From NCBI RefSeq assembly GCF_000526155.1, contig NZ_JAFN01000001.1, forward strand, positions 206,824 through 270,823: a stretch of DNA of 64,000 nt, written 5' to 3'. Source of the stretch: Deferrisoma camini S3R1 (GTDB lineage: Bacteria > Desulfobacterota > Deferrisomatia > Deferrisomatales > Deferrisomataceae). Each line of letters starts with the position of its first letter. Position 1 is the first letter of the stretch. This document shows positions 23,382 to 32,668 of this stretch, piece by piece. The translations under genes and the position numbers were made by a program. The notes under the pieces were generated by a model, which saw only the letters and a program-made list of their open reading frames with translations, was not told where the DNA came from and did no database searches.

Positions 23382-26288
23382 TCACATCCGCGGGCGCCGG
23401 CCCCCTGGCGGCGGAAACTCCCCGGCTCGGATCGCGGTTCCCCGCACGAGGGGTGCCAGCACCCGGCACAGGTCCGCGAAGGAATAGGGCTTGGAGACCG
23501 CCGCGTCGAACCCGTACTCCTGGGGATTGGCGATCGCCGGGGCCTCGGCGTACCCGCTGGCCGCCACGATCGGAACGGTCGGGTCCAGCTCGCGGATCCG
23601 CCGGCCGGCCTCCAGGCCACCCATGCCGCCGCGCACCGTGAGGTCCAGGACGATCGCCCGGTAGGGGCGGCCCTCTTCTTGGGCGCTCCGGAACGCGGCG
23701 ACCGCCTGCTCCCCGTCCTCCACCACACGGGGGCGGGCTCCGCACGACTCCAGGTTCTCCTGGAGGATCTCCCGGAGCAGCGGATCGTCGTCCATCGCCA
23801 GGATCCGAAGGCCGGACACCACCTTCTCGGGCGACATGCCCTGGGCCGCCCCCTGCTCCGGCCGGGCCGAAGGGGCCGCCGGAAGGTAGACGGAGAAGGT
23901 GGCCCCGGCGCCTTCCCGGGACTCCACCTGGATCGTGCCGCCGTGGCGCCGGACTACCGAGTAGGAGGTGGCCAGCCCCAGGCCGGTGCCGTCTTGCTTG
24001 GTGGTGAAGTAGGGGTCGAAGATCCGGCGCAGGTGCTCCGGGGGAATGCCGCAGCCCTCGTCGGCCACGGTGATCCGCACGTAGCCCGCGGGGCTACGCC
24101 GGGGTTCCACAACGCCGGGGGCGGTCTCCACGTTCTCGGCTCGCACCCGCAGCCGCCCCCCCTCGGGCATGGCCTGCCGGGCGTTCACCACCAGGTTGGT
24201 GACGACCTGGTGGATCTGCTCCACGTCGGCGTCCACCGGCTTGAGGTCGGGGGCCAACCAGATCTCTGCCGTGACCGCGGAGCCTGCCAAGGGGAACCGC
24301 ACCCAGTCCTCGAGCAGGGGCCCCAGTTGGACCCTCTCCCGCACCGGCTCACCGCCCCGGGCAAAGGTGAGGAGCTGGCGTGCCACGCCGGAGGCCCTGC
24401 GGCAGGCGTCCTGGGCCCGCCGTAGGGGTCCCAGGGCCCGCTCGGGAGACGTGGGGAGCCGGCGCTCCGCCAGCTCGAGGTTTCCGGAGATGCCCATGAG
24501 CAGGTTGTTGAAGTCGTGGGCGAGCCCCCCGGCGAACACCCCCAGGGCCTCCACGTGCTCGGACCGGACTCGCTCGCGCTCCAGGGCCCTGGCGTCGGTC
24601 ACGTCGCGCATCACGATCACGGCCCCGGTGGCCGAAGGGGGGTCGGGCCGGAGGGCAAGGACCCGGGCGTCCACCTCGCGCCGGCCCCCGCCCCGGGGTT
24701 CCACGCAGCCCTCCCCGGCCCAGGGTTTCCCGCCGGCGAGCACGGCTTGCACCGCCTCGGCGAGCGAAAACCCCTCGCAAGGGGGAACCACCTCCTCGAG
24801 GGGCCGGCCCCTGGCGCGCTCTGCGGACCATCCGGTGACCCGCTCGGCCGCCGCGTTGAGGAAGGTGACGCAGGCCTCGCCGTCCACCGCGATCACGGCG
24901 TCGGACATGGTGCCGAGCAGGGTGTTCAGGTTCGCCCTTTCCCGGGCGAGCCGCTCCTCCGCCCGTTTCTGCCGGGTGATGTCCCGGGCCACGTACACCC
25001 AGCCCCGGTCCGACTCCCGCGTCCCCAGGGACACCGGCGTGGCCGACACGAGGAACACGCCCCCCAGCCGGGAGCTTCGCCACTCGCCCTCACCCCTGCC
25101 CGAGGCCGTCCGTTCCATCTCGGCCAGGCCCGCTTCCTCCATGCCCAGGCCGACCACCTCGGCGGGGGAGCGGCCGAGCCGCCGCGCCAGGGGCCGGTTC
25201 ACCCGCCGGATCCTCCGGTCCGGCCCCACGACCGCAACGAGGTCGGGCACGGCGTCGAACGTGGCCTCCCACTCGGCCTTGGCCCGGGCCAGCGAAGCGA
25301 GCAGTTGGGCCCGCTCGGTGATGTCCCGGCCGACGGTCACGGCTCCGAGCGTCTGGCCGGCAGGGTCCTTGAGGGGCGCCACGAGGACCTCCAGGGTCGT
25401 GACCCCTCCCCCCGGGTCGGGCAGGTCCCTCACCACCCGGACCGTCGCGCCGGTCTCCATGGCGTCGGCCACCGGGCAGGCCCGCTCGCCCGCCCGGCAC
25501 GGGACCCCGATGTTCTCGTGGAGCTCGCGGCAGCTCACGGCTCCTTCCGGACCGTTCACGTCGAATCCTGCCGCCCGGTTCCCCTGGATCACCCGGAGTT
25601 GCGGGTCCACCACCAGCACCCGGTCGGGCACCGTATCGAGCACGGTCCGCAAGAACCTTCGGGCCTGCTCGGCCCGGTGGTGCTCCCTCTCCAGGTACGC
25701 GATCAACAGCCCGACGGCCGTGACCAGGCTGAACGCCGCCCCCAGGGTGTACCCCCAGGGCGCCGCAGCCGGCAGGCGGGCCAGGAACGGGTAGTCCCAC
25801 TTGTGCAGGCCCCAGAGCACGAACACGGCTCCGGTGAACCGCACGGCCGAGCCTGCCCGTGGGAACTGCTTCCCGCTCGCCAGGAGCACCCGGCCGGCCT
25901 CCAGGTTGGCGAACCCCAGGAACAGGAAGGTGGGGGCGGTGTACACCATGAACGGCGCCTTCCAGAGCGGCCCGGCGGCGACCCATGCGGACAGGGCCGC
26001 CGCCGTCAGGGCCCATCCCCCGGCCAGGCACCTGTCGGCGAACACCCGGGCCCCGCCGAGCAGGAGGTAGCCGCTCCACAGGGCGCAGAGCTGGTTCGCC
26101 ACCTGCCACGGGGCGCGGGGGGCGCCCAGGGCGATGGGGACCATCGCCGCGAACCTCGCCGTGTACAACAGCCAGCCCCAGGTCCAGAGCCGGAGAAACG
26201 CCTCGCGGTACGCGCGGGTGAGGTATCCGTAGACCCCCACGAGGATCAGGGATCCCAGCAAGGGGGGGATGATCCAGAACAGCGACAC
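23382..26288 (-). CDS. Hybrid histidine kinase: membrane sensor, three PAS domains, receiver
   Basis: A 968-residue hybrid kinase. The start is taken as the GTG at 26288, after AGGAGG. Residues ~1-200 are hydrophobic with about seven membrane helices. PAS-like domains begin near residues 210 (LDTVPDRVLVVDPQLRVIQG), 338 (FDAVPDLVAVVGPDRRI) and 453 (LLGTMSDAVIAVDGE). The phosphoacceptor is His ~591 in GLAHDFNNLLMG. The ATPase has TNLVVNARQAMPEGG and DEGCGIPP. A receiver (~824-950) has LAMDDDPLLRE and a phosphoacceptor Asp in IVLDLTVRGGMGG. No DNA-binding partner is adjacent. The first PAS contains CRELHENIGVPCRAGERACP, four cysteines that could bind a cofactor or sense redox state. Confidence 0.9.
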   Translation of the reverse strand: MSLFWIIPPLLGSLILVGVYGYLTRAYREAFLRLWTWGWLLYTARFAAMVPIALGAPRAPWQVANQLCALWSGYLLLGGARVFADRCLAGGWALTAAALSAWVAAGPLWKAPFMVYTAPTFLFLGFANLEAGRVLLASGKQFPRAGSAVRFTGAVFVLWGLHKWDYPFLARLPAAAPWGYTLGAAFSLVTAVGLLIAYLEREHHRAEQARRFLRTVLDTVPDRVLVVDPQLRVIQGNRAAGFDVNGPEGAVSCRELHENIGVPCRAGERACPVADAMETGATVRVVRDLPDPGGGVTTLEVLVAPLKDPAGQTLGAVTVGRDITERAQLLASLARAKAEWEATFDAVPDLVAVVGPDRRIRRVNRPLARRLGRSPAEVVGLGMEEAGLAEMERTASGRGEGEWRSSRLGGVFLVSATPVSLGTRESDRGWVYVARDITRQKRAEERLARERANLNTLLGTMSDAVIAVDGEACVTFLNAAAERVTGWSAERARGRPLEEVVPPCEGFSLAEAVQAVLAGGKPWAGEGCVEPRGGGRREVDARVLALRPDPPSATGAVIVMRDVTDARALERERVRSEHVEALGVFAGGLAHDFNNLLMGISGNLELAERRLPTSPERALGPLRRAQDACRRASGVARQLLTFARGGEPVRERVQLGPLLEDWVRFPLAGSAVTAEIWLAPDLKPVDADVEQIHQVVTNLVVNARQAMPEGGRLRVRAENVETAPGVVEPRRSPAGYVRITVADEGCGIPPEHLRRIFDPYFTTKQDGTGLGLATSYSVVRRHGGTIQVESREGAGATFSVYLPAAPSARPEQGAAQGMSPEKVVSGLRILAMDDDPLLREILQENLESCGARPRVVEDGEQAVAAFRSAQEEGRPYRAIVLDLTVRGGMGGLEAGRRIRELDPTVPIVAASGYAEAPAIANPQEYGFDAAVSKPYSFADLCRVLAPLVRGTAIRAGEFPPPGGRRPRM

Positions 26289-26532
26289 CCGAAAACCTCC
26301 TGCGTTCGACCTCCCCCCCGAGGCCCCTCTTTCTCCCCCTTCCTTTTCGGGTTTGGATCGGCCGAACCCGGCGCAACCTTGACGGGGGCGGGGGGGAGGC
26401 GCCCCCAAACTTCCCACGCTCCCCTCCTGGGAGCGCGGGGCCGAAACCGTGTACAATGACCGCACCGAGTACGCACAAGCGGCGAAGTTCGCACCAAGAT
26501 CCGACGACCAGCAACCAACCCCCGGAGTCCCC

Positions 26533-26949
26533 ATGTTCGCCCGGCTCGTTCTTTTGTTCACCCTGGTCCCGGCCCTGGAGATCTACCTGCTGATCAAGGT
26601 GGGCGCCGGGATCGGGGCCATGAACACGATCCTCCTGATCATCGCCACCGGGGTGGTGGGGGCCCACTACGCCCGGCTCCAGGGGTTCTACGTGCTGCGG
26701 CGGCTGGAGGCCAGCCTGGCCGAGGGCCGGTTGCCCGCCGGAGAGATCCTGGAGGGGGCCATGCTGCTCGTGGGCGGGGCCCTGCTGATCACCCCCGGGT
26801 TCCTCACCGACCTCGTGGGCTTCAGCCTGGTGTTCCCCCTGACCCGGGAGTGGTGGCGCCGCCGCCTGGTGGAGTGGCTCCGCCGCAGGCTGGAGCGCGG
26901 CGAGATCGTGATCGTGCGCCGTCGGGGTCCGTGGGACGGGGGCCCGTAG
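26533..26949 (+). CDS. fxsA: FxsA family membrane protein
   Basis: A 138-residue inner-membrane protein of the FxsA family (named for a role in relieving phage exclusion by F). Typical segments are FTLVPALEIYLLIKVGAGIG (helix 1), IATGVVGAHYARLQGF, and MLLVGGALLITPGFLTDLVG, the most conserved part. The C-terminus is strongly basic and cytoplasmic. The ATG at 26533 begins the conserved region. It is divergent from the upstream hybrid kinase. The cellular function of the family is poorly defined. Confidence 0.9.
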   Translation: MFARLVLLFTLVPALEIYLLIKVGAGIGAMNTILLIIATGVVGAHYARLQGFYVLRRLEASLAEGRLPAGEILEGAMLLVGGALLITPGFLTDLVGFSLVFPLTREWWRRRLVEWLRRRLERGEIVIVRRRGPWDGGP

Positions 26950-26982
26950 CGAGCCGCGACAGAATAGGCACGCTTCATCGGG

Positions 26983-27196
26983 GGTCGGGGCAAGGGGCCT
27001 GGTTCCGGCCGTGCGTGAGTGCAGCATCCGACTTGCGCTGCATCCGGCACTCAGCCCGAAATGCCCCGGGAGCGGTGGTGGGACAGGTTCTGGAAACGCA
27101 ATCTAGGCCCATCGACAAGGCGGGCATCGGCTGAGTGCCGGATGCAGCGACTGTAGGAGCCATGCACGGCTCTCCACCAGGCCCCTTGCCCCGACC
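26983..27196. repeat. MITE-like 214-bp element with nested inverted repeats
   Basis: The 346-bp gap before the cyclotransferase gene has no gene but holds a non-coding element. Outer 21-bp perfect inverted repeats are at 26983-27003 (GGTCGGGGCAAGGGGCCTGGT) and 27176-27196. Inner 19-bp perfect inverted repeats are at 27037-27055 (GCTGCATCCGGCACTCAGC) and 27130-27148. Part of the right arm (GGCTCTCCACCAGGCCCC) recurs at about 39172-39189. No target duplication was found. Confidence 0.7.
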
Positions 27197-27295
27197 GGCA
27201 ATGCTCGCCCCGTCCCATACGCGAAGTCTGCGTTCTGCAAGCAGGCCTCGGCGGAGCCTACCGGAGCTGAATTTTGCACCCTATAGCACAAACCC

Positions 27296-27685
27296 ATGCG
27301 CCCCAGCTTTTGTGATCGAGTGTTCGTGTACGGCACCCTGAAGCAGGGGGGGATCTACCACTCCCTCATCGCTCCCCACCTGCTCGAGGTGCAGGAGGGG
27401 TGGGTGCCCGGCGTTCTCGTGGACCTGGGGACGTACCCGGGCTGGGTCCCAGGGCCGGGCCGGGTGTGGGGGGAGGTGGTGCGGGTCGCACCGGTGGTCG
27501 AGGCCCTGGCCAAGTTGGACGAGTTGGAGGACTACCACGGCCCGGGCCGGCCCGAGAACCTGTACGAGCGGGTCTTGGTGAAAGTGGAAACGGCGACAGC
27601 CCCGGTGGAGGCATGGGCCTACCGCTACCTGGGCCCCACCGAGGGCCGCCCGGCGGTGCCCGGGGGGCGGTGGCCGGTGGGGTGA
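27296..27685 (+). CDS. Gamma-glutamylcyclotransferase family (AIG2-like) protein
   Basis: A 129-residue protein of the GGCT/AIG2 fold. The N-terminal RVFVYGTLKQGGIYH is the family signature (YGTL...G), the middle has PGPGRVWGEVVRV, and KLDELEDYHGPGRPENLYER contains the conserved Asp-Glu motif and Tyr. Family members cyclise gamma-glutamyl amines or act on gamma-glutamyl peptides. The exact substrate is not predictable. The gene stands alone on the plus strand, with a terminator-like hairpin 120 bp downstream. Confidence 0.88.
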   Translation: MRPSFCDRVFVYGTLKQGGIYHSLIAPHLLEVQEGWVPGVLVDLGTYPGWVPGPGRVWGEVVRVAPVVEALAKLDELEDYHGPGRPENLYERVLVKVETATAPVEAWAYRYLGPTEGRPAVPGGRWPVG

Positions 27686-27805
27686 CGAGGCCGTTCCACC
27701 CCTTGGGCTCTTGGTTGTCCGGGGGCATCGGTTCCCGTATCATCGTGAACCGCCGTTCAGAGAGGGGTGGGAACCGACGGCGGCCGCGGGGGGGATCGGA
27801 ACCGT

Positions 27806-27848
27806 AACGGCCACCCAAGGCGCCCTCGGGCGCGGGGTGGCCGTTTTC
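27806..27848 (+). terminator. Rho-independent terminator before the RND operon
   Basis: An 11-bp stem AACGGCCACCC / GGGTGGCCGTT encloses an inner GCGCCC/GGGCGC hairpin and is followed by TTTTCCT. It separates the cyclotransferase gene from the RND efflux operon. Confidence 0.8.
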
Positions 27849-27892
27849 CTCCAGGAGCCTCTCCTTGTGAACCCCATCACCGGAGAACGCGG

Positions 27893-29374
27893 GTGAGCGA
27901 AGCCGAAGTCCCGAACCACAACCACAGGAGCCGGGTGGCGAGCGTGGTCTCGTGGGCCGTGACCCTGTTCCTGGTGGGGTTGGTGGTGCTGGTGGTGGTG
28001 TACGGGGTGACCCGGCCCAAGCCGCCCGCGCCCCAGCCCGTGGCCCACGTGGCCAACGTGGAGGTGCGCACCGTGCGGCCGCGGCCCTACGAGGAGCGGC
28101 TGGACCTGCCGGCCCGCCTGGTGGCCCAACGGGAGGCCGGCGTGGCGCCGGAGTTCGGCGGCCGGCTCCGGCGGTGGCTGGTGGCCGAGGGGGCGGCCGT
28201 GGCCCAGGGCCAGGTGGTGGCCGAGCTGGACACCGAGGCCCTGGAGGCCCAGCAGGCCGAGCTGGAGGCCCGGCGCGCCACGGCCGAGGCCACCGTGGCC
28301 CGGGCCGCCTCGGCCGTGGAGGCCGCCCGGGTGGCCCGGGACCAGGCCGAGCGCCAGGCGGCCCAGGCCGAGCTCGCGGTGGAGGCGGCCCGCTCGGCGG
28401 CAGGCCTGGCCGAGAAGGAGTGGGCCCGGGCCGACCAGCTGGTCCGGGCCGGGGTGCTGGACCGGGCCCGGCTCGACCAGGCGGAGAACGCCCGCACCCA
28501 GGCCCGGGTGGCGGTGGACCAGGCCGAGCAGGGGTTCGAGGCGGCCCGCCTCGGCGTGGCCCGGGCCGAGGCCGCGATCGCCGAGGCCCAGAAGGCCCTG
28601 GAGGCGGCCCGGGCCGGCGTGGTGGAGGTGGACCGGGCGCTGGACTCGGTCCGTGTGCGGCTCGACAAGGCCCGGATCCGGGCCCCGATCCCGGGCCGGC
28701 TCGACGCCCACCTGGCCGAGCCGGGCGAGGTGATCGCCCCCGGCCAGGAGATCGCCCGGATCTACGACCTGTCGTCGCTGAAGGCCGTGGTGGACGTGCC
28801 CGAGCGGTACGTGGCGTTCCTGGACCCGGCCAACCCGGCCCTGGCCGCCTACGCCTCGGCGGCCCGGCCCGGAGCGGTGGTGGGGGCCCGGGCCCGGGTG
28901 GTGGTGCCGGGGCTTCCCAAGCTCACCGGTGGGGAGGAGGAGGGGCTCGCCCTGGCCGCCGAGATCGTGCGGGTGGGCCAGGCGGCCGATCCGGAGAGCA
29001 ACACGTTTCCGGTGGAGCTGCGGGTGCCCAACCCCTCGGACACCCTGCGGCAGGGCCTGATCGCCCGGGCCGAGATCGAGTACCTGAGCTATCCGGAGGC
29101 GATCGTCATCCCCTCGTCCGCGATCCAGGTCACCGACCAGGGCCCCCGGGTGCTGGTGGTGGAGGAGGAGGAAGGGGGTCGGCCCGTGGCCCGGGTGCGC
29201 GACATCGTGCCGGCCTCGATCCGGGGCGACGAGGTGCTGGTGCTCTCGGGCCTCGCGCCGGGGGACCGGCTGATCGTGGCCGGCTGGAAGGGGCTGGTCT
29301 CCGGCCAGGCCGTGCGGATCGTGGTGGAGGACGGCGCGGTGGTGGCGTCGGACGGCGGAGGGAAGGCGGAGTGA
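27893..29374 (+). CDS. RND efflux periplasmic adaptor (HlyD/AcrA family)
   Basis: A 493-residue membrane-fusion protein. The GTG start at 27893 follows CGGAGAA. It has one N-terminal helix (VVSWAVTLFLVGLVVLVVVY, residues ~19-38), a lipoyl half (EFGGRLRRWLVAEGAAVAQG), a long coiled-coil hairpin rich in Ala/Glu/Arg (~110-260), the returning lipoyl half (KARIRAPIPGRLDAHLAEPG), then beta-barrel and membrane-proximal domains. It stops overlapping the RND pump start. It bridges the inner-membrane pump to an outer-membrane channel, but no TolC-like gene is in the window. Confidence 0.9.
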   Translation: MSEAEVPNHNHRSRVASVVSWAVTLFLVGLVVLVVVYGVTRPKPPAPQPVAHVANVEVRTVRPRPYEERLDLPARLVAQREAGVAPEFGGRLRRWLVAEGAAVAQGQVVAELDTEALEAQQAELEARRATAEATVARAASAVEAARVARDQAERQAAQAELAVEAARSAAGLAEKEWARADQLVRAGVLDRARLDQAENARTQARVAVDQAEQGFEAARLGVARAEAAIAEAQKALEAARAGVVEVDRALDSVRVRLDKARIRAPIPGRLDAHLAEPGEVIAPGQEIARIYDLSSLKAVVDVPERYVAFLDPANPALAAYASAARPGAVVGARARVVVPGLPKLTGGEEEGLALAAEIVRVGQAADPESNTFPVELRVPNPSDTLRQGLIARAEIEYLSYPEAIVIPSSAIQVTDQGPRVLVVEEEEGGRPVARVRDIVPASIRGDEVLVLSGLAPGDRLIVAGWKGLVSGQAVRIVVEDGAVVASDGGGKAE

Positions 29375-32300
29375 TCGTCACCCGGTTCTCGGTCCGCCAC
29401 TTCATGGCGGTGTTGGTGGCGTGCGTGGGCATCGTGGTGCTGGGCACGGCGGCGTACTTCTCGATGCCCCGCGAGGCGTTCCCCGACGTCAAGGTGCCCG
29501 TGATCACGGTGACCACCGTGCTCGACGGGGCCAACCCCACCGACATCGAGACCTCGGTCACGGTGCCCCTGGAGACCGAGCTCGACGGCGTGGAGGGCGT
29601 GAAGGAGATCCGCAGCACCTCCATGACCGATCTGTCGGTCATCTCCATCGAGTTCGACCCCGAGGTGGACACCCAGGTGGCCCTGTCGCGCGTGCGCGAC
29701 GCGGTGGACAAGGCCAAGGGCGAGCTGCCCCCCGAGGCCGACGACCCGATCGTGAAGGAGTTCTCGTTCTCGGGCGACGTGCCGGTGATGGTGGTGAACC
29801 TGGTGGGGCCGGCGAGCATGGCCCTGTCGGAGCTCAAGGACCTGGCCGACCGGGTGGAGGACGAGATCCAGCGGATCCCCGGGGTGCTCGACGTGAAGAT
29901 CCGGGGCGGCCGGGAGCGCCAGGTGCGCATCGAGGTGGATCCGGTGCGGCTCAGGTACTACGGCCTGGTGCCGGCCCAGGTGGAGGCCGCGGTGCGCGGC
30001 GCCAACCACAACGTGTCGGCCGGGGTGGCCGACGGCCCGCTGACCCGGGTGATCTACCGGGTGCCCGGCGAGTTCCGGAGCCCGGCCGAGATCTACGACC
30101 TGGTGGTGGGCCGGTCGGCCGACGGGGTCCCCGTGTACCTCAAGGACGTGGCCACCGTGACCTACGCCTTCGCCGACGAGACCGCCCGGGCCCGGCTCTA
30201 CGACTTCCGGGCCGAGGACGGCGAGCGGTCCGTGGGCCGGTACGTGGAGCCCCAGAAGACGGTGTCGCTGGAGATCATGAAGAAGAGCGGCGAGAACATC
30301 ATTGCCGTGACCGACGCCGTGAAGGGGCTGCTGGCCGAGCTGGGGCTGCCCCCCCAGGTCAAGGCCGTGGTGGCGCTCGACACCTCCCGGGACGTGCGGC
30401 GGATGGTGAGCGACCTGGAGAACGGCATCCTCACCTCCCTGGTGCTGGTGCTGGGGGTGATCCTGATCGGCCTGGGGGCCCGCAACGCGTTCCTGGTGGC
30501 CTGGGCGATCCCGTTCTCCATGCTGCTGTCGATCCTGGTGCTGCGGCTCCTGGACTACACCTTGAACATGATGGTGCTGTTCTCCCTGCTCCTGGCGCTC
30601 GGCATGCTGGTGGACAACGCCATCGTGATCGTGGAGAACATCTACCGCCACCACAGCCTGGGGCTGTCGCGGCCCCGGGCCGCGATCCAGGGCACGGCCG
30701 AGGTGGCCTGGCCGGTGATCACCTCCACCTCCACCACCGTGGCCGCGTTCCTGCCCATGGTGTTCTGGCCGGGCATCATGGGCGAGTTCATGGCCTACCT
30801 GCCGGTCACGGTGATCGTGGTGCTCACCAGCTCCCTGTTCGTGGCCCTGGTGATCAACCCGACCCTGTGCGCCCTCGTGATGAAGCGCAAGCGGGGCGCC
30901 GAGGCCACCGTGGACCCCGAGACCACCCGCCCCACCTACCGGGCCGTGGTATGGTACGGCCGGTTCCTGGAGTTCCTGCTCGACCGGCCCGTGTGGACCC
31001 TGACCACGGGGTTCGGCGTGCTGCTGCTGGTGTTCGCGGTGTACGGGGTGTTCGGCCACGGGGTGGAGTTCTTCCCGACCATCGACCCCAACCTGGTCAT
31101 GGTCAGCGTGACCCCGCCCGAGGGCACCAGCCTCGACGCCTCGGACCGGCTGAGCCGCCTGGCCGAGGACCGGATCTTCGGCCGGCCCGGCTCCGGGTAC
31201 GACCGGCCGGTGGAGAACCTAAAGCACGCCACGGTCACGGTGGGGTTGGAGGCCCGGGGCGGGTTCGGCGAGGAGGGGCTGGGGCCGGTGGTGACCCGGA
31301 TCCAGTTCGTAGAGCGGCCGTTGCGCACCGAGCCCACCTCCGAGACCCTGGCCGAGATCCGACGCCGGCTCGAGGGGTTGGACCCCTCGGGCCGGCGGGT
31401 GGCCCCTCCGCTGTACGGTGCCGAGTTCAACGTGGTGAAGCCCCAGGAGGGGCCGCCCACCGGCAAGCCGGTGTCCATCCAGATCTTCGGGGACGACCTG
31501 GCCCGGATGGCTGCCGTGGCCGAGGACATGAAGGCCCTGATGGCCGCCGTGCCCGGGGTGGCCAAGCCCACGGACGACGCGGCCACGGCCCAGCCCACCC
31601 TGGAGTGGACCGTGGACCGGGCCCGGGCCGGCATGTTGGGGCTGGATCAGGCCTCGGTGGCCGGGGCGCTCCAAATGATCGTGGGCGGCCGCCGGGCCGG
31701 CACCTTCGGCCACGGCGACGACGAGCAGGACATCTGGTTCCGGCTGCCCCGGCCCTACCGCCTCGACACCGACCGGGTGCTCGCGGTGCCCATTCCCACC
31801 CCCCTGGGCGGGGCCGTGGCGGTGGCCTCGGTGGCCCGGCCGGAGCTGGTGCCCGGCCCGATCCAGGTCAAGCACCTGGACCGGAAGCGGGTGCTCACGG
31901 TGGGGGCCGACGTGGAGCCCTGGGTGCGGGCCGATGCCGACGTGCGCGCCGCGTTCCAGGCCCGGGCCCGGGAGTACCCGTTCCCGCCCGGCATCACTTA
32001 CCGGTTCGCCGGCGCGGCCGAGGAGCAGGAGGAGTCCACCCGGTTCCTCACTGAGGCCTTCGTGGTGGCCCTGTTCCTGATCGCGCTGGTGCTGGTGCTC
32101 CAGTTCAACTCGATCCTGGTGCCGGCCATCGTGATGACCTCGGTGGTGCTGAGCTTCATCGGGGTGTTCCTGGGGCTCCTGGCGTTCCGGATGCCGTTCG
32201 GCATCATCATGAGCGGGATCGGGGTGATCTCCCTGGCCGGGGTGGTGGTGAACAACGCCATCGTGCTGCTGGACGCGGTGCGTCAGTTCCAGCGCCGGGG

Positions 32301-32655
32301 CCAGAGCGTGCGCGAGGCCGTGGTGAGCGCGGGCATGGTCCGGTTCCGGCCGGTGCTCCTCACGGCCGTCACCACGATCCTGGGGCTGGTGCCCATGGCC
32401 CTCAAGATCAACATCGACTTCCTGCACCTGACCTACCAGTACAACACCGAGTCCTCCCAGTGGTGGCAGTCCATGGCCGTGGCCATCATCTTCGGCCTGG
32501 CCGTGGCCACCGTGCTCACCCTGGGGGTGGTGCCCACCCTGTACCTGCTCTACGCCCGGTTCCGGCTGTGGCTGTTCCGCAGGCTGGGCTGGAGGCTCGA
32601 CCGCGAGATGGACATCATGGGCCTGGCCGAGGAGCTGGAGCAGGCCTCGGGGTAG
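29371..32655 (+). CDS. RND family efflux transporter permease
   Basis: A 1094-residue RND pump, GTG start at 29371 overlapping the adaptor stop (GTGA). It has the expected twelve membrane helices and two large periplasmic loops. Seen are FSVRHFMAVLVACVGIVVLG (TM1), DVKVPVITVTTVLDGANPTD, ALGMLVDNAIVIVENIYRHH in TM4, and SGIGVISLAGVVVNNAIVLL in TM10. The TM4 pair is Asp-Asn rather than the Asp-Asp of AcrB, common in RND branches outside the HAE1 group. The drive is proton motive force. The substrate is unknown. It ends 13 bp from a convergent gene. Confidence 0.9.
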   Translation: MIVTRFSVRHFMAVLVACVGIVVLGTAAYFSMPREAFPDVKVPVITVTTVLDGANPTDIETSVTVPLETELDGVEGVKEIRSTSMTDLSVISIEFDPEVDTQVALSRVRDAVDKAKGELPPEADDPIVKEFSFSGDVPVMVVNLVGPASMALSELKDLADRVEDEIQRIPGVLDVKIRGGRERQVRIEVDPVRLRYYGLVPAQVEAAVRGANHNVSAGVADGPLTRVIYRVPGEFRSPAEIYDLVVGRSADGVPVYLKDVATVTYAFADETARARLYDFRAEDGERSVGRYVEPQKTVSLEIMKKSGENIIAVTDAVKGLLAELGLPPQVKAVVALDTSRDVRRMVSDLENGILTSLVLVLGVILIGLGARNAFLVAWAIPFSMLLSILVLRLLDYTLNMMVLFSLLLALGMLVDNAIVIVENIYRHHSLGLSRPRAAIQGTAEVAWPVITSTSTTVAAFLPMVFWPGIMGEFMAYLPVTVIVVLTSSLFVALVINPTLCALVMKRKRGAEATVDPETTRPTYRAVVWYGRFLEFLLDRPVWTLTTGFGVLLLVFAVYGVFGHGVEFFPTIDPNLVMVSVTPPEGTSLDASDRLSRLAEDRIFGRPGSGYDRPVENLKHATVTVGLEARGGFGEEGLGPVVTRIQFVERPLRTEPTSETLAEIRRRLEGLDPSGRRVAPPLYGAEFNVVKPQEGPPTGKPVSIQIFGDDLARMAAVAEDMKALMAAVPGVAKPTDDAATAQPTLEWTVDRARAGMLGLDQASVAGALQMIVGGRRAGTFGHGDDEQDIWFRLPRPYRLDTDRVLAVPIPTPLGGAVAVASVARPELVPGPIQVKHLDRKRVLTVGADVEPWVRADADVRAAFQARAREYPFPPGITYRFAGAAEEQEESTRFLTEAFVVALFLIALVLVLQFNSILVPAIVMTSVVLSFIGVFLGLLAFRMPFGIIMSGIGVISLAGVVVNNAIVLLDAVRQFQRRGQSVREAVVSAGMVRFRPVLLTAVTTILGLVPMALKINIDFLHLTYQYNTESSQWWQSMAVAIIFGLAVATVLTLGVVPTLYLLYARFRLWLFRRLGWRLDREMDIMGLAEELEQASG

Positions 32656-32668
32656 GTTCTGCCGAGGC

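Noticed and set aside
26452-26457. TACAAT as -10 of an fxsA promoter
   Set aside because: No -35 within 16-18 bp; too weak alone.
29089-31059. 656-codon minus-strand frame opposite the RND genes
   Set aside because: Translation is rich in His, Gly, Pro and Arg with no domain; the plus strand encodes a canonical RND pump.
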